Shown here in pieces: positions 28,501 through 37,554 of a DNA stretch of 64,000 nucleotides; position 1 is the stretch's first letter; each line of letters opens with the position of its first letter. This DNA comes from Bin80 sp965209015 (GTDB lineage: Bacteria > Bacteroidota > Rhodothermia > Rhodothermales > Bin80), in the NCBI GenBank assembly GCA_965209015.1, contig OZ242367.1, positions 3,038,001 through 3,102,000 of the forward strand. Reading direction: 5' to 3'. Below the pieces are notes generated by a model. The model did no database searches, was not told the origin of the DNA, and saw nothing but the letters and a program-made list of their open reading frames with translations. The position numbers and the translations under genes were made by a program.

Positions 28501-30116
28501 TCCAACTCCAGCGAGACCACCGAAGGAGGTGCTACATCAATGATCGTGAGCGTGGCTTCCTCATTAATTTGAATCGGACTCGCCGGGATAAGCAGAACCG
28601 TCTCATCTCCCTCGTTTACATCATTATCCTGAATTGGAACAAAGGGAAACCGCTGAGGGAATGAAGCAGTCTCATTTGCCAAAATGGTCATAAATAACGG
28701 GGCCATGGATTCAAAATCTACGCCCGAAGCAGCGGTCCCGGATTCCACCGAAACTCTTACCTCGGTGTTGGTGCTCTGCGCTGCATTCAGCATCGCCGTC
28801 ACCGTCACCCCTGTAGTTCCTGCATCTTCGCGCACCTCATCGGGATCCACCAACAGCGTGATCGAGGGCACAGGTTCGTCTTCTGTAATCGTCAAGTTCA
28901 CGTTGTCTGGTTGAAGGATCCCATTCGTATTCACCGCTGTCCCGCCAACCCGTAAGGTCTTGTTGCCCGTGTAGGTATCATTGTCCACCGCCGTGATGGT
29001 GACCTCCCCCGTGCTCTCCGTCTCCCCCGCCGCAATCGTGAGCATGACGTTGGTACTCAACGTGTAGTCACCCTCCGTTGCGGGCGAATCTGGTGTGACC
29101 GTTACCGTGATCGTCGTCTCCTCAGTGGAGGCAACGTCCACACTCGCCGTGACCATTGTGCTCCCGCCCACTTCCGAAATCGTTTTCTCAGATAACGCCA
29201 GCGTTACCAACGGAATCGCACAAGCACTTACATTTATCGGATCACCACGAGCAGCCGTAATTATGATCTTCCCCCGATCTATCAGATCAAGGATCTTTTG
29301 AGGTAGACAATTAATGGGATTCTGATTAAGATTGACTTCCAGTACTCCTGTAATGCCATCAAAAAGATCTGCAGGCAATCGGGTGAGGTCATTAAACTGA
29401 AGATCCAGAAATTCCAGCTTAGGAAGATCCGCTAAAAAATCGTCAGGTAATCTGCTGAAAAAATTAAAGGCCAAGTTCATGTTTTTTAGTTTGGTGAGAC
29501 TGGCAAAAAGATTCGCAGGTAAGCTGCCGACCCCATTCGAGCCCAGGATCAGCGTTTCCAGGCTGGATAGACTGGAAAAGAGATCTGGAGAAACTGAGCT
29601 TCTAACATTCGCATTCCATAAGTCCAGTCTTTTCAGGCTGGCGAGGCCGTTAAACAGGTTTGAGGGTAAAGCTAAGTTTCGATTCTGGCTTAGCTCCAAG
29701 TTTTCCAGACTGGTGAGAGGGGCAAAGATAGTCTCAGGCAGGGTGCGAAGAGCACCATTGTCCATCGCCAATATTTTCAAGTTGGAAAGACCGGCAAAAA
29801 GATTCGCAGGTATAGACTCGGAGGGTAGATCCATATTGCCCAAATCCAATTTATGCAAGTTGGTGAGACCGGCAAAGTCGCCCTCTTGTAGAGCTCTGAG
29901 ATCCCCAATCCTAAAGTTCAACTCCGTGATGGCTGATAATTGGTCAGCCGTGACGGTTGCACAGTTGCTTTGATTCGGAATATTTCGAAGAATTCTATCT
30001 CTTACGTCCTGAGATCGACCGCAAATATCTACCGTTTGCGCCGCCACATCCAGCACAAAGAACGTCAGAATGAAACTCGCTACAAATCCCAGACGTGAAA
30101 GAGAACATCTTGGCAT
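25596..30116 (-). CDS. N-terminal part of second giant surface protein: signal peptide, LRR, 11 Calx-beta-like repeats, ends at amber codon
   Basis: 1506 codons starting MPRCSLSRLGFVASFILTFF with a clean signal peptide cut after DVAAQ. A Cys-containing N-terminal cap (ICGRSQDVRDRILRNI, then NC) matches the LRR cap of the first giant protein. About eight LRRs follow (NLFAGLSNLKILAMDNGALR and similar), then a C-terminal cap with two Cys. Calx-beta-like units 1-11 alternate between two subtypes: odd units have LTIAAGETESTGEVTITAVDN, even units have a DGTANVGDDF-type middle and DEPDETVQV. The frame ends in STLHLRL then TAG, where neighbouring units read STLTIAAGE. With the downstream frame it would form a ~2730-residue protein. 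As read, the product lacks its barrel anchor and might be released or degraded. Confidence 0.75.
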   Translation of the reverse strand: MPRCSLSRLGFVASFILTFFVLDVAAQTVDICGRSQDVRDRILRNIPNQSNCATVTADQLSAITELNFRIGDLRALQEGDFAGLTNLHKLDLGNMDLPSESIPANLFAGLSNLKILAMDNGALRTLPETIFAPLTSLENLELSQNRNLALPSNLFNGLASLKRLDLWNANVRSSVSPDLFSSLSSLETLILGSNGVGSLPANLFASLTKLKNMNLAFNFFSRLPDDFLADLPKLEFLDLQFNDLTRLPADLFDGITGVLEVNLNQNPINCLPQKILDLIDRGKIIITAARGDPINVSACAIPLVTLALSEKTISEVGGSTMVTASVDVASTEETTITVTVTPDSPATEGDYTLSTNVMLTIAAGETESTGEVTITAVDNDTYTGNKTLRVGGTAVNTNGILQPDNVNLTITEDEPVPSITLLVDPDEVREDAGTTGVTVTAMLNAAQSTNTEVRVSVESGTAASGVDFESMAPLFMTILANETASFPQRFPFVPIQDNDVNEGDETVLLIPASPIQINEEATLTIIDVAPPSVVSLELDEERISENGGRALVTATLSPASTAETTVEVSVTPVSPATEDDHEPLPTTTLTIPAGETSSTGAVTITAVDNEVDAPDKTLRVSGEATSLENVVNPAPRELTIEDDDNATEITLTISPEEVSEDAGSVPIMVTARLDVLRGEDTEVNVSLADGTANVGDDFTAVFAFTITISGGESEASETLMFMPNGDNVDEPDETVQVIGTTPVDGLAVAPAELTILDATDMPQVTLVLAQPTIEENGGSTTVTARLDAASSTPTTITVSVMPNAPAIPADYELAGSMLTIPAGQIESTGTVTITAVDNLVDTPDKTVQVRGRATEKQPPVMDPADVTLTIMDDDMPSDLTLTLLRTEVGEEDGEVPIMVRAELDIEGSTPTLVTLTVGDGTAVSGVDFGAVEEQTFTIAANARMQTATFLFMPIPDTVDESPETVLITVSSTAGNDQKVLTILDATPPPQVMLNLSPTSISENGGSTRVTASLSALSSEPTEIILSADPIFPATDEDYLPIVDHILTIPALATASEGGVTITAVDNTIDAPDKRVTLRGSAMNDLSVTGPSERTLTIIDDDEPSGIQLAVTPSSNVSEDGGTTQITVTATWEVARSEDTQVTIALESGTAILGVDFAPVDPFSLTILAHATNGTARFEFTPLPDDLHEAEETIHVTGSSPLVAVAPGTLTLFDSDLTPEVILELDPSVIEEGGESRISARLTGKSSEATVITVSASHDLPVTEEDYALSPARMLTIAAGEFTSTGAVTITTADNAIDAPDKRVTVSGTAANKNGVTGPADQTLTITDDDEATGITLAVDPAEVDEDAESVPITVTATLEGAQRSTPTEVTIMVDAETATAGDDYEAVESFALRIPANASEGTGTFTFMPKNDEVHEPEETVQVTGRSSLGAAVPALLTITDTNDIPEVTLVLDPESIRENEESSSVRARLNMASSEVTVVTISAAAISPARESDYTLSGSTLHLRL

Positions 30117-30988
30117 GATTCAAATAGATATCTAAAGTCTTTGAGATAGGGCTAGCTTCACTGGATAAGCTATTAATCAAGGGAATATATGATTAATTCT
30201 TCTCACAGTAGGTAGGATAGATTCTGGATTCGAGATTATCAGGCTTCGCCAAGTCTAAGGATAGATCCTCTGGGGATCGCCAAGACTCGTTGGGTTTCAG
30301 GATCCATTGCTCTCAAACATGGACAAACGTCACTTTGCCCCGACTCATCATACGGCTATCCTTCCATTCCCTTTGCTATAAGGGGAGATTATATATTATT
30401 AGGTTGCAATAGCTGAGTATGAGTTCTCTATCCTGTAGCACCGGACGAACAACCAGAAACGAGGTAAACTACTCTCTGTATACATCATAGTTGAACCGAG
30501 GCAATAATTTCTCATAATCTCTTGAATCATGCTCCTATTTTGTACTTCATAAATGCAGGAAACTAGCTCCTGTCGGCGGAAATATAAATTTCTAGTTCTT
30601 CATTTTATGAGATGTCGGAGACTCTATTTCTCCGGTCTGAACACACAAATATAGGATTTTATGAGGTTTCTGTCCCTCGTTCCTCCGTCCTTAGATGATG
30701 GGAGTTCTTGCATCTCGTGAGACAGATATAGGCTATGGAAAGACTCATCCATCCAACATAAATTCAGTCACTGGAATCAGAGCATTCAAAGACCAAGCTT
30801 TCAAACATTTCCCAAATCTGGAATTTTTGTAATAGATTCGGTCGTCCAGAATCTTGTACCACTATTCCAAAACGTTTTATAAGGAACTGTACGAAAAATA
30901 TTAGAAACTTACCACCTGTTGTTGATACAAAGCGAACATCAGACCCTGGGCTTGAGTTTAAGTTACTTTAAATGAGAATGTCTTCTTA
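30117..30988. other. 870-bp intergenic region without recognised gene
   Basis: This region contains the upstream region of the second giant gene and the upstream region of the small gene at 30989. It is AT-rich, with scattered stops in all frames. A short direct repeat, TCGCCAAG, occurs twice near 30250 and 30280. I see no RNA gene, terminator or pseudogene that I could support. Confidence 0.4.
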
Positions 30989-31387
30989 ATGGTTGACTTT
31001 GACGAACGAAGCGCATATCCGAAACCCTTAGATTTTGAAGTGATGCGCCCAGAATATGAAGAAGCAGAGGACGGTTCAGTAATTGCCACGATTACCCTGA
31101 CTCCGTTTGTAGTTACCGGCTCAAGTGTGACTGAACCTAGTGCACGCCGGGCCGCAATTCATGAAGCACACAAAACATACAAAACTTATCACCCCAATTA
31201 CGAGGTTCCCAGTCCGTTCCCTGATGAGTTTAGGGATCAGGAAGGGATCCTCTGGAAACGAATGAGTCCTATGGCGCGCACGATGCTTGGGGATTACTCC
31301 TTCACAGATTCAGACGGTGAAGAAGACTATGCCAATATTGAGCAAATGCTCATCTGGGATGTTCGTCCTACTACATCAAGCGAGTAA
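30989..31387 (+). CDS. hypothetical protein, 132 residues
   Basis: No family is recognised. The protein is acidic (MVDFDERSAYPKPLDFEVMR, then EYEEAEDGS), contains a short hydrophobic beta-like stretch (VIATITLTPFVVTGSSV) and no signal peptide or membrane helix. Its 3' end overlaps the 3' end of the CCA-adding enzyme gene by 12 bases in convergent orientation. No ribosome binding site is evident before the ATG. Even amino-acid composition and lack of a better frame favour a real gene, but this is uncertain. Confidence 0.5.
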   Translation: MVDFDERSAYPKPLDFEVMRPEYEEAEDGSVIATITLTPFVVTGSSVTEPSARRAAIHEAHKTYKTYHPNYEVPSPFPDEFRDQEGILWKRMSPMARTMLGDYSFTDSDGEEDYANIEQMLIWDVRPTTSSE

Positions 31388-32986
31388 CTTCGCTTTCAGA
31401 TCTGACAAGTGATCCAATGCTGTATGGTGGTCATCTGGAAGATCGCCCGTCATGATTTCCTGTTTCAATGCGTGTGCTATGTGACGCTCGTTGGCACGCA
31501 TGGGTAAAATGACCGCCTCATACAGTTTAGCTCGGCGTAACGCATCATCCTTTATTTGCAGCATTAGCTCAAATGCTGCGGAATGTTCATTCGGAATCTT
31601 GCCATCTAAGATTGCTTCTCGAACGGCATCCTTGATAATTCCCACGGCTACACCCGCTTGGATACCCACCACCTCCATAATTTCTTTTCCGCCAAGCGGT
31701 GGTTGAAAATTGCGTAAATGATCTTTGGCTTCAACCTCTTCAAATTTCCTGTCCACCAAATCAAACGCCCGTAAGTAACGCCGCACGCGATTTGGATTGC
31801 GAGAGGTTATATCTGCCCGGACCAAAATCATCAGATCATCAAGATCTTCTCCTGCATCAAAAAGGAGCCTTCGAACCGCGGAGTCGGTGACTTCATCATC
31901 AACAAGTGCAACCGGACGATGGTGTAGGGCAACTAGCTTCCTGACATATGCCATCCGGTCATCCGTTGGTAGCCTGAGCTTCCTGAAGAGTTTGGGGATC
32001 ATTCTGGCCCCACGATCTTCGTGGCCATGAAACGTCCAACCAATTCCTGAAATAAACCGTTTGGATCGTGGCTTCCCAATGTCATGCACCAGTGCAGCCC
32101 AACGCAACCAGTAACGATCGGGGGGAGCCGTTTCGACAACATTATCCACCACCTGCAATGTATGATAAAAGTTGTCTTTGTGACGCTGGCCTGCCACGGT
32201 CTCAACTCCTTTCAGCGCAATAAGCTCTGGAAAAAACTCACGTAGAAGAGCACTTTCTTCCAGAATCCTTAATCCCTTAGATGGCGCCGAGCAGTCCATA
32301 ATTTTGTGCAATTCATCGGTGATTCGTTCCTGACTGACGATCTCGAGACGCTGTGCCTCCTTTTGCATGGCCTTCCGTGTCTTGGCATCAATTTGAAAAT
32401 TCAATTGAACTGCAAATCTAGCTGCTCGAATCATCCGTAATGGATCATCTGCAAATGTGCTCTCTGGCGACCTTGGGGTCTGTAGTATTCCTGCATTCAG
32501 ATCAATCAGACCTCCAAATGGATCAAGAAGTTCTCCAAATGGACGTTCACCTGCAAGGCTGAGCGCCAGCGTGTTGACAGTAAAATCCCTGCGAAGCAAA
32601 TCATCATGGAGAGAGCCATCTTCTACGATAGGCTTGCGTGAATTTTTTCGGTAGCTTTCACGTCGTGCGGCCACAAATTCAAGAACCGCATCTTGCAACT
32701 GAACCGCTGCTGTACCAAAATTTGGGTACACATGTGCAAGAGTGCCTCCTAGTCGGACACCTACAGCCTGAGCTAGTTGAATACCTGCACCCTGTCCCAA
32801 AACTACAAAGTCTATGTCCGTCGTAGTCTGCCCCAAGATGGCATCCCGAACAAATCCACCGACAGCGTACACCTCTAAGTTTAGGTGCTGAGCTTCTTCT
32901 GCGACCACTTCTAGCAACTTATACTGAGGCAGAGTACGCAGTAATTCTTGCAAATTATTCATCAAAACGAATTCCCGCAATTCCAA
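31376..32986 (-). CDS. cca: CCA-adding tRNA nucleotidyltransferase with HD domain
   Basis: Adds or repairs the 3' CCA of tRNAs. The class II nucleotidyltransferase head has GGFVRDAILG, the metal-binding pair in TDIDFVV (Asp57, Asp59) and RRDFTVN. The ERITDEL segment and the neck/body follow. An HD domain (WAALVHDIGKP, with later HGHEDRGA and LVALHHRP) occupies the middle, as in many Bacteroidota homologs annotated as poly(A) polymerase/CCA enzymes. Length 536 (or 528 from the second Met, MNNLQELL at 32962, which is equally plausible). A poly(A) polymerase role cannot be excluded from sequence alone. It is convergent with the small hypothetical gene. Confidence 0.92.
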   Translation of the reverse strand: MELREFVLMNNLQELLRTLPQYKLLEVVAEEAQHLNLEVYAVGGFVRDAILGQTTTDIDFVVLGQGAGIQLAQAVGVRLGGTLAHVYPNFGTAAVQLQDAVLEFVAARRESYRKNSRKPIVEDGSLHDDLLRRDFTVNTLALSLAGERPFGELLDPFGGLIDLNAGILQTPRSPESTFADDPLRMIRAARFAVQLNFQIDAKTRKAMQKEAQRLEIVSQERITDELHKIMDCSAPSKGLRILEESALLREFFPELIALKGVETVAGQRHKDNFYHTLQVVDNVVETAPPDRYWLRWAALVHDIGKPRSKRFISGIGWTFHGHEDRGARMIPKLFRKLRLPTDDRMAYVRKLVALHHRPVALVDDEVTDSAVRRLLFDAGEDLDDLMILVRADITSRNPNRVRRYLRAFDLVDRKFEEVEAKDHLRNFQPPLGGKEIMEVVGIQAGVAVGIIKDAVREAILDGKIPNEHSAAFELMLQIKDDALRRAKLYEAVILPMRANERHIAHALKQEIMTGDLPDDHHTALDHLSDLKAKLLA

Positions 32987-33291
32987 TTTCTGGGCATATT
33001 CAGTTAAACGTTCTTATCAACCAATCAATCCGTAACAGGTCTATCCTCCTTAGTAATGGATCGTAATATCTCAGAACAGTGAAAATCTCTGATTCTTCTA
33101 CAAGATAACCTGACGAGGATTCAACTGCTCACATCCATATCTATTGCCATACCGGTATCAAACAACCGTTTGAATCGCTAACCTTATCCGATGGTTATCT
33201 CAGCACCACGGAGAATACGGAGCTACCTTCCCACTATCTTACTTTAACCAGTATACCCATCCGTCAAGTCCGATCAACTACCTCCATTGAG

Positions 33292-33528
33292 ATGGCATAC
33301 GACTGCGACTTAATTGTGATCGGAGGTAGTGCAGGAGATCTGACTGCTACGGGAATTGGTACATTGGCCGGCGCGAAAACTACCCTGATTGAGAAACATC
33401 GGATCGGTGGGAATTGCACTTGGATTGGCTGTATTCCCAGCAAACCTCTTCTGCATGCTGCGAATGCCACTCACGCCTTGGACATTTCTGGGATCAATGT
33501 TTGTGGCCTATTATTTCTTGGTCACTAG
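33292..33528 (+). pseudogene. N-terminal fragment of a pyridine nucleotide-disulfide oxidoreductase
   Basis: The 78-codon frame encodes only the FAD-binding N-terminus of a mercuric reductase/dihydrolipoamide dehydrogenase-like flavoprotein: YDCDLIVIGGSAGDLTA (Rossmann glycine motif), then EKHRIGGNCTWIGCIPSKPLLHAA with the redox-active Cys pair. Full proteins are ~450-500 residues. The frame breaks after GINVCGLLFLGH and no continuation is recognisable in the next 300 bases. The glycine motif is slightly off the usual GxGxxG. It is a truncated relic with no functional NAD or dimerisation domain. Confidence 0.8.
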
Positions 33529-33866
33529 GGGCGATTCTTGACGGCTGGACGCACTCAGGTACGCTGTAAAACAAAATGAGCAGAGATCCCAGATCGGATT
33601 CTCATGGCATCTGCCACCTTTGCAAATCCAATCATCCAGATCAATCTACTCTACTTCGTATTGAGCGATTGTAGTTCCTTGTAAAAATTGTTTGCTGGCA
33701 TCTCCCCCGATGATTTCTCCGCTTCAGCTCAGTACACAAACATCAACCTCCCTCGCCGAATTCACTCATATGGAAGAGATACGGTATGGTTAATCCGAAC
33801 AGAAATAGTATCCTAAAAACACCTGAACTTTCCCCCGCAAAAACTATTGACGAAGGAAAATTTTAA
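33529..33866. other. intergenic region after the flavoprotein fragment
   Basis: No gene, terminator or further flavoprotein sequence was recognised in this stretch. It probably contains decayed sequence from the same deleted gene plus the 3' flank of the DsbA-like gene. Confidence 0.35.
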
Positions 33867-34529
33867 TTACTTTGCTAGTTCTTTTTTAACTATGACATCT
33901 AACTCTGAGAACGTCATTAGTCCAGAGTACATTGCACCGTTTACAAATATTGTTGGAATACTACCTATATCCAACTTGCCTGCAAGTACAGTGTCGGCAT
34001 TAACTTTCTGCTGTACTTTTCCGTCAGTCATACATTCTTGAAAAGAATTCAAGTCTGATATTTGAGCCGCTTTTGCTATGGCAATTCTATCAATTGTGCC
34101 ATTGGATAGTGCGTCCAGATTTTGAAACAAAAGATTTTGATATGTTTCAAATTTAGATTGGTGGGCAGCGCATTCTGCAGCCATTGCCGACAAGTAAGCT
34201 CCAGTATGGTAGTTCAAAGGAAAATTTCGGTAGACTATGGCGACTTGAGCGGAGTATTTTGTACGAATCGAATCCAATACTGGATGAAAGCGCTGGCAGA
34301 AGATACACTCGTAGTCAAGAAACTCAACGATCCTAACAGGGGCCGATTCAGGACCTATGGCCGTCTCATATTCTGAGACTATCCGCCACAGTGAATCCGG
34401 CAGTACTCGATCGGGATGCTGAGTGTGTAACTGACTAGGCTGAAACTCACGCCGGACGACGAGAAGGGTCACCAAGACTGCACAACATACCAGAATTATA
34501 GATAAAGTGGACTTGATGAATTGCATCAA
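33867..34529 (-). CDS. membrane-anchored DsbA-like thiol-disulfide protein
   Basis: Residues 7-26 form one membrane helix (IILVCCAVLVTLLVV), putting the rest in the periplasm. A DsbA/DSBA_Thioredoxin_4 domain follows, with the active site DYECIFCQRFH (Cys75-x-x-Cys78) and the conserved cis-Pro segment GSIPTIFVNG near residue 195. The central helical insertion is present. Length 220 fits the family. Possible roles are disulfide formation in exported proteins or oxidative folding, inferred from the family. Note that Cys-capped LRR proteins are encoded in this window. It stands alone with the start at MMQFIKST. Confidence 0.88.
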   Translation of the reverse strand: MMQFIKSTLSIILVCCAVLVTLLVVRREFQPSQLHTQHPDRVLPDSLWRIVSEYETAIGPESAPVRIVEFLDYECIFCQRFHPVLDSIRTKYSAQVAIVYRNFPLNYHTGAYLSAMAAECAAHQSKFETYQNLLFQNLDALSNGTIDRIAIAKAAQISDLNSFQECMTDGKVQQKVNADTVLAGKLDIGSIPTIFVNGAMYSGLMTFSELDVIVKKELAK

Positions 34530-34908
34530 TCCTCACAGGCAATGCTTTTCAAATACTCTTTACTCAAATGAATATGCAATCAGGATCATGTTATCCTCCA
34601 CGCCATAGGCTCTCCCATTTTTTACAGAAAACAAGCGAACATTTGAGGGTAACATAAAACGATTTGTGCTATTGCTGTCTTTATCTATAATCAACCATTC
34701 TGTTTGGTTCTACCGCGAATATTGTGGATGGAGTACAGTGCTAAGAGTGATCATGGTCAAAAATGTTGTATATCAATTTTCGTGCATCCGTTATGGTGAG
34801 CTTCGGCACATGTCAAGCCACCTGCTAAATAGAATAGCCTTGAACAACCCAGAATAGCCACTGAGTATATTGGCAGGTGAATAGGCCGGGCATAACGTGA
34901 TCTAATGG
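34530..34908. other. intergenic region, no gene supported
   Basis: A 63-codon plus frame (34666-34857) has no features and is not called. No terminator with a good stem and T-run is visible downstream of the cellulase gene. Confidence 0.35.
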
Positions 34909-37554
34909 CTACTTACCTGCGATCACGAGAGGTTTAGTAAACGTATAGGGTTCCTTGGATCCAGTAACTTGTAATCGTAGGACGTACACGCCGGGGGCTA
35001 AGTCAGGTACTAGTTTCATCTCATGGCTTCCTGCCCCGTAAGATGTATCCTCTGTCTGATAGACCTGACGTCCCAACACGTCATAAAGTATCGCGGATGC
35101 CAATACCGCTTCAGGAGTGGAAAAAGAAACGTTCACCACATCCGTGAATGGATTCGGATAGGTGGCAACCAGTACCGGTTCGATGAATGTCTGATCTCCT
35201 TCTACACTGCTTTCGGTTACTTTGCGGAATGTCACCCGGTTAAGATTTACCCCCTGATCTTCAAATGTTACTCGAAAAATACGTTCACTCCCGGCTTGAA
35301 GTTCGGATGTACGGGCTACTCTGGTTACCCATTCTTGCCACCCTCCGGTATTGCCGACTTGCACCTCTGCAATCCGCTCACCATCCAGATAAAAGGTGAT
35401 ATCTGATCCACTCCGATTTCCCCCGGTATTACTTGCGCCACGGACATCAATTTCGTAAAACCCATCCTCCAGAATATCCACAGTATACTCCAGCCATTCC
35501 ATTCGTTCAGTCCAGGCAACATTGTATTCAAACCCCTCTGGATCCGAAGAAACCTCAATATCTACGCCGTCATTTCGATAGCTTCGGCCATTGTTTCCAC
35601 CTCCAGGATCTCCAGACGTTGCCCAATAATCTGTATCCTCATAGGCGACTCCCTGATTCCCTAAATCATAGTCAACTGCATTGATGATACCGGGGAGTTG
35701 ATGCTGTTTGAATGGCTTTTGTACCGTTCCAAACTCGGGATCAAAGATTGCTGCCAGAAGCCCTTGATTGACTCGAGCGGAATCAAGCTCCAGATTCTGC
35801 GCCATAGCCATGAGCGCCTCAAAAGCATCATCTACCGAGGGCTTTGCCCCATCTCCTCGCCAGTAACTGAGAACTTCTTCGTAGCCTGGTGCGAACGGGG
35901 CACTGAGTGGACTAGTGGTCGTCTCAATTTTCTTGTGCGTCCACCAATTGATGCCAATTTCATGCTGCTCGGCAAGCTTGGTGACGGCATAAATCCAGGC
36001 ATTGGAGTTTTCGCCTGTCTCACCTAAATACAAAGGGATCTCATCTTCATCTCTCAGATTGAGCAGGTACTGGATCGTCTCTTGATCTGGGCCCTTCCAA
36101 TAATGATGAAACGTGTATACAATATTGTCCCGATTTTTGGAAATTTCTCTGAGGTCGTCATCAAACGATGTCGCCCGCCGGTTTCCCTCGAGGAAGAAAA
36201 GATGGTTTGGGGAGATGGGCTGCACTTCATTAATGATTTGGGTGTAGAGCTCTGCTAAATCTGACGTCATCTCATTTGGAACCGTGGGCTCATTGATCAG
36301 ATCATATCCGATAATGATCGGATCATCGGCGTAGCGTCGACTGATTTCGCGCCAGATCTTGATGGTTGGTGGCCAGTACTTATCTGGTTCGGTCCAGAGC
36401 CTCGCCTCTCCATCACTATCTGAAATACCCCTCTCATTTTGACTTCCTGGTACGGCATGCATATCAAGAATGACCGAAAGGTTATGCTTTCGACACCAGT
36501 CCAGAAATGTATCCAGTAATTCAAACCCATCTTCATTCCATGTTTCTTGATCAAGATCATAGAACAACTGATAATGGAATGGAAGTCGAACATGATCAAA
36601 GCCCCATTCCTTAATGGCAGCAAGATCCTTCTCTTGCACATATTTCTCTGTGTACAATGCAAAAAAATCTTCCGTATTCGCCTCGCCGATGAGTTCAATC
36701 ATCTGATTGCGAATTCCAGTGGGACCGTCTGTAATGCCCTCTTCTAGTATAGGGATATGAAGCATGTATCCCTCTGGCAGCAGCCATCCCCCAAGGCCCA
36801 TTCCCTTGGGAACAACAGCTTGTCCGCTTGAATCCAAAATCCTCGTTCCGTCAATACGGAAGTATCCTTCGTTGGGAATTGCAACTTCTTTCAACTCAAA
36901 CCGAAACGTCCCGACGGGCTTGACCGCACCATCCACCAGAAATGGAGACTCCTGAATACGCCGAATCTCCTCTCGGGGATTGGTCGCTTGATTCGGTGAC
37001 CGATAGTCGGGACCACTATCGGTGCCTGCATCGTAGACAAACAGATCCACCTCAACCGCCTCCATCCAGTTCCCATCATCATCCAGAAGGTTCAACCCGG
37101 ACACGCCAACAAACCAATCCGGGCTTGGAGCAAGCATGGAGGTTACCGTCACAAGATTCCAGGGTGGACGAATGTCAAAGATTGTTTTTGTTGAAGTAGG
37201 TGGGGCACCTAAACCTCTACCTTCAATCAGGGCATCTGCATTGGAAGCACTCTTCGCTGCGTTGATTTCGCTTCTAAGCGTACCCCTGCTACCGAGTTCG
37301 GCCATTTGCTTGATTCCATTACTTGCGGTTGATCCAGTTCGCCAAAACTGCACCGAACTATTATGCGTCCCTCCGATCAGGGGCGAAAAATGAGGATTTG
37401 AAGGGTAACCATCTGGATGGCTATTCGCCGTCCATGTTGAAGTGAACGTGAGTTCATAGGTAGCTGTGCCTTGCGCCATCACGGAGGACAAGAACAGAAA
37501 ACTACCAATAATGCAACAATAAATATACTTACGAATCATTAGCATTAGTCCCAT
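34909..37554 (-). CDS. secreted Spondin_N - GH5 cellulase - CBM6 - T9SS sorting domain protein
   Basis: 881 residues. The signal peptide starts around MIRKYIYCCIIGSFLFL and ends VMAQG. Residues ~30-230 match Spondin_N (YELTFTSTWTANSHPDGYP, VTSMLAPSPDWFVGVSGL, DAGTDSG). Residues ~235-600 are a GH5 glycosidase: DHVRLPFHY, ILDMHAVPGSQNE, catalytic acid/base Glu in GYDLINEPTV and nucleophile Glu in YLGETGE. A CBM6-like carbohydrate-binding domain follows (YRNDGVDIE, MEWLEYTVDI, GGWQEW). The last ~85 residues are a T9SS type A sorting domain (YPNPFTDVVNVSF, YDVLGRQVYQ, APGVYVLRLQ). It is exported by the Sec pathway and then T9SS, probably to the cell surface. The likely substrate is a beta-glucan, but specificity cannot be read from sequence. 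Spondin_N fused to GH5 is unusual. Confidence 0.9.
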   Translation of the reverse strand: MGLMLMIRKYIYCCIIGSFLFLSSVMAQGTATYELTFTSTWTANSHPDGYPSNPHFSPLIGGTHNSSVQFWRTGSTASNGIKQMAELGSRGTLRSEINAAKSASNADALIEGRGLGAPPTSTKTIFDIRPPWNLVTVTSMLAPSPDWFVGVSGLNLLDDDGNWMEAVEVDLFVYDAGTDSGPDYRSPNQATNPREEIRRIQESPFLVDGAVKPVGTFRFELKEVAIPNEGYFRIDGTRILDSSGQAVVPKGMGLGGWLLPEGYMLHIPILEEGITDGPTGIRNQMIELIGEANTEDFFALYTEKYVQEKDLAAIKEWGFDHVRLPFHYQLFYDLDQETWNEDGFELLDTFLDWCRKHNLSVILDMHAVPGSQNERGISDSDGEARLWTEPDKYWPPTIKIWREISRRYADDPIIIGYDLINEPTVPNEMTSDLAELYTQIINEVQPISPNHLFFLEGNRRATSFDDDLREISKNRDNIVYTFHHYWKGPDQETIQYLLNLRDEDEIPLYLGETGENSNAWIYAVTKLAEQHEIGINWWTHKKIETTTSPLSAPFAPGYEEVLSYWRGDGAKPSVDDAFEALMAMAQNLELDSARVNQGLLAAIFDPEFGTVQKPFKQHQLPGIINAVDYDLGNQGVAYEDTDYWATSGDPGGGNNGRSYRNDGVDIEVSSDPEGFEYNVAWTERMEWLEYTVDILEDGFYEIDVRGASNTGGNRSGSDITFYLDGERIAEVQVGNTGGWQEWVTRVARTSELQAGSERIFRVTFEDQGVNLNRVTFRKVTESSVEGDQTFIEPVLVATYPNPFTDVVNVSFSTPEAVLASAILYDVLGRQVYQTEDTSYGAGSHEMKLVPDLAPGVYVLRLQVTGSKEPYTFTKPLVIAGK

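Noticed and set aside
25657..28664. Plus-strand open frames across the second giant gene
   Set aside because: Same cause: antisense shadows of a strongly repetitive coding sequence.
34666..34857. 63-codon plus-strand frame between DsbA-like and cellulase genes
   Set aside because: No features; AT-rich noncoding context explains it.
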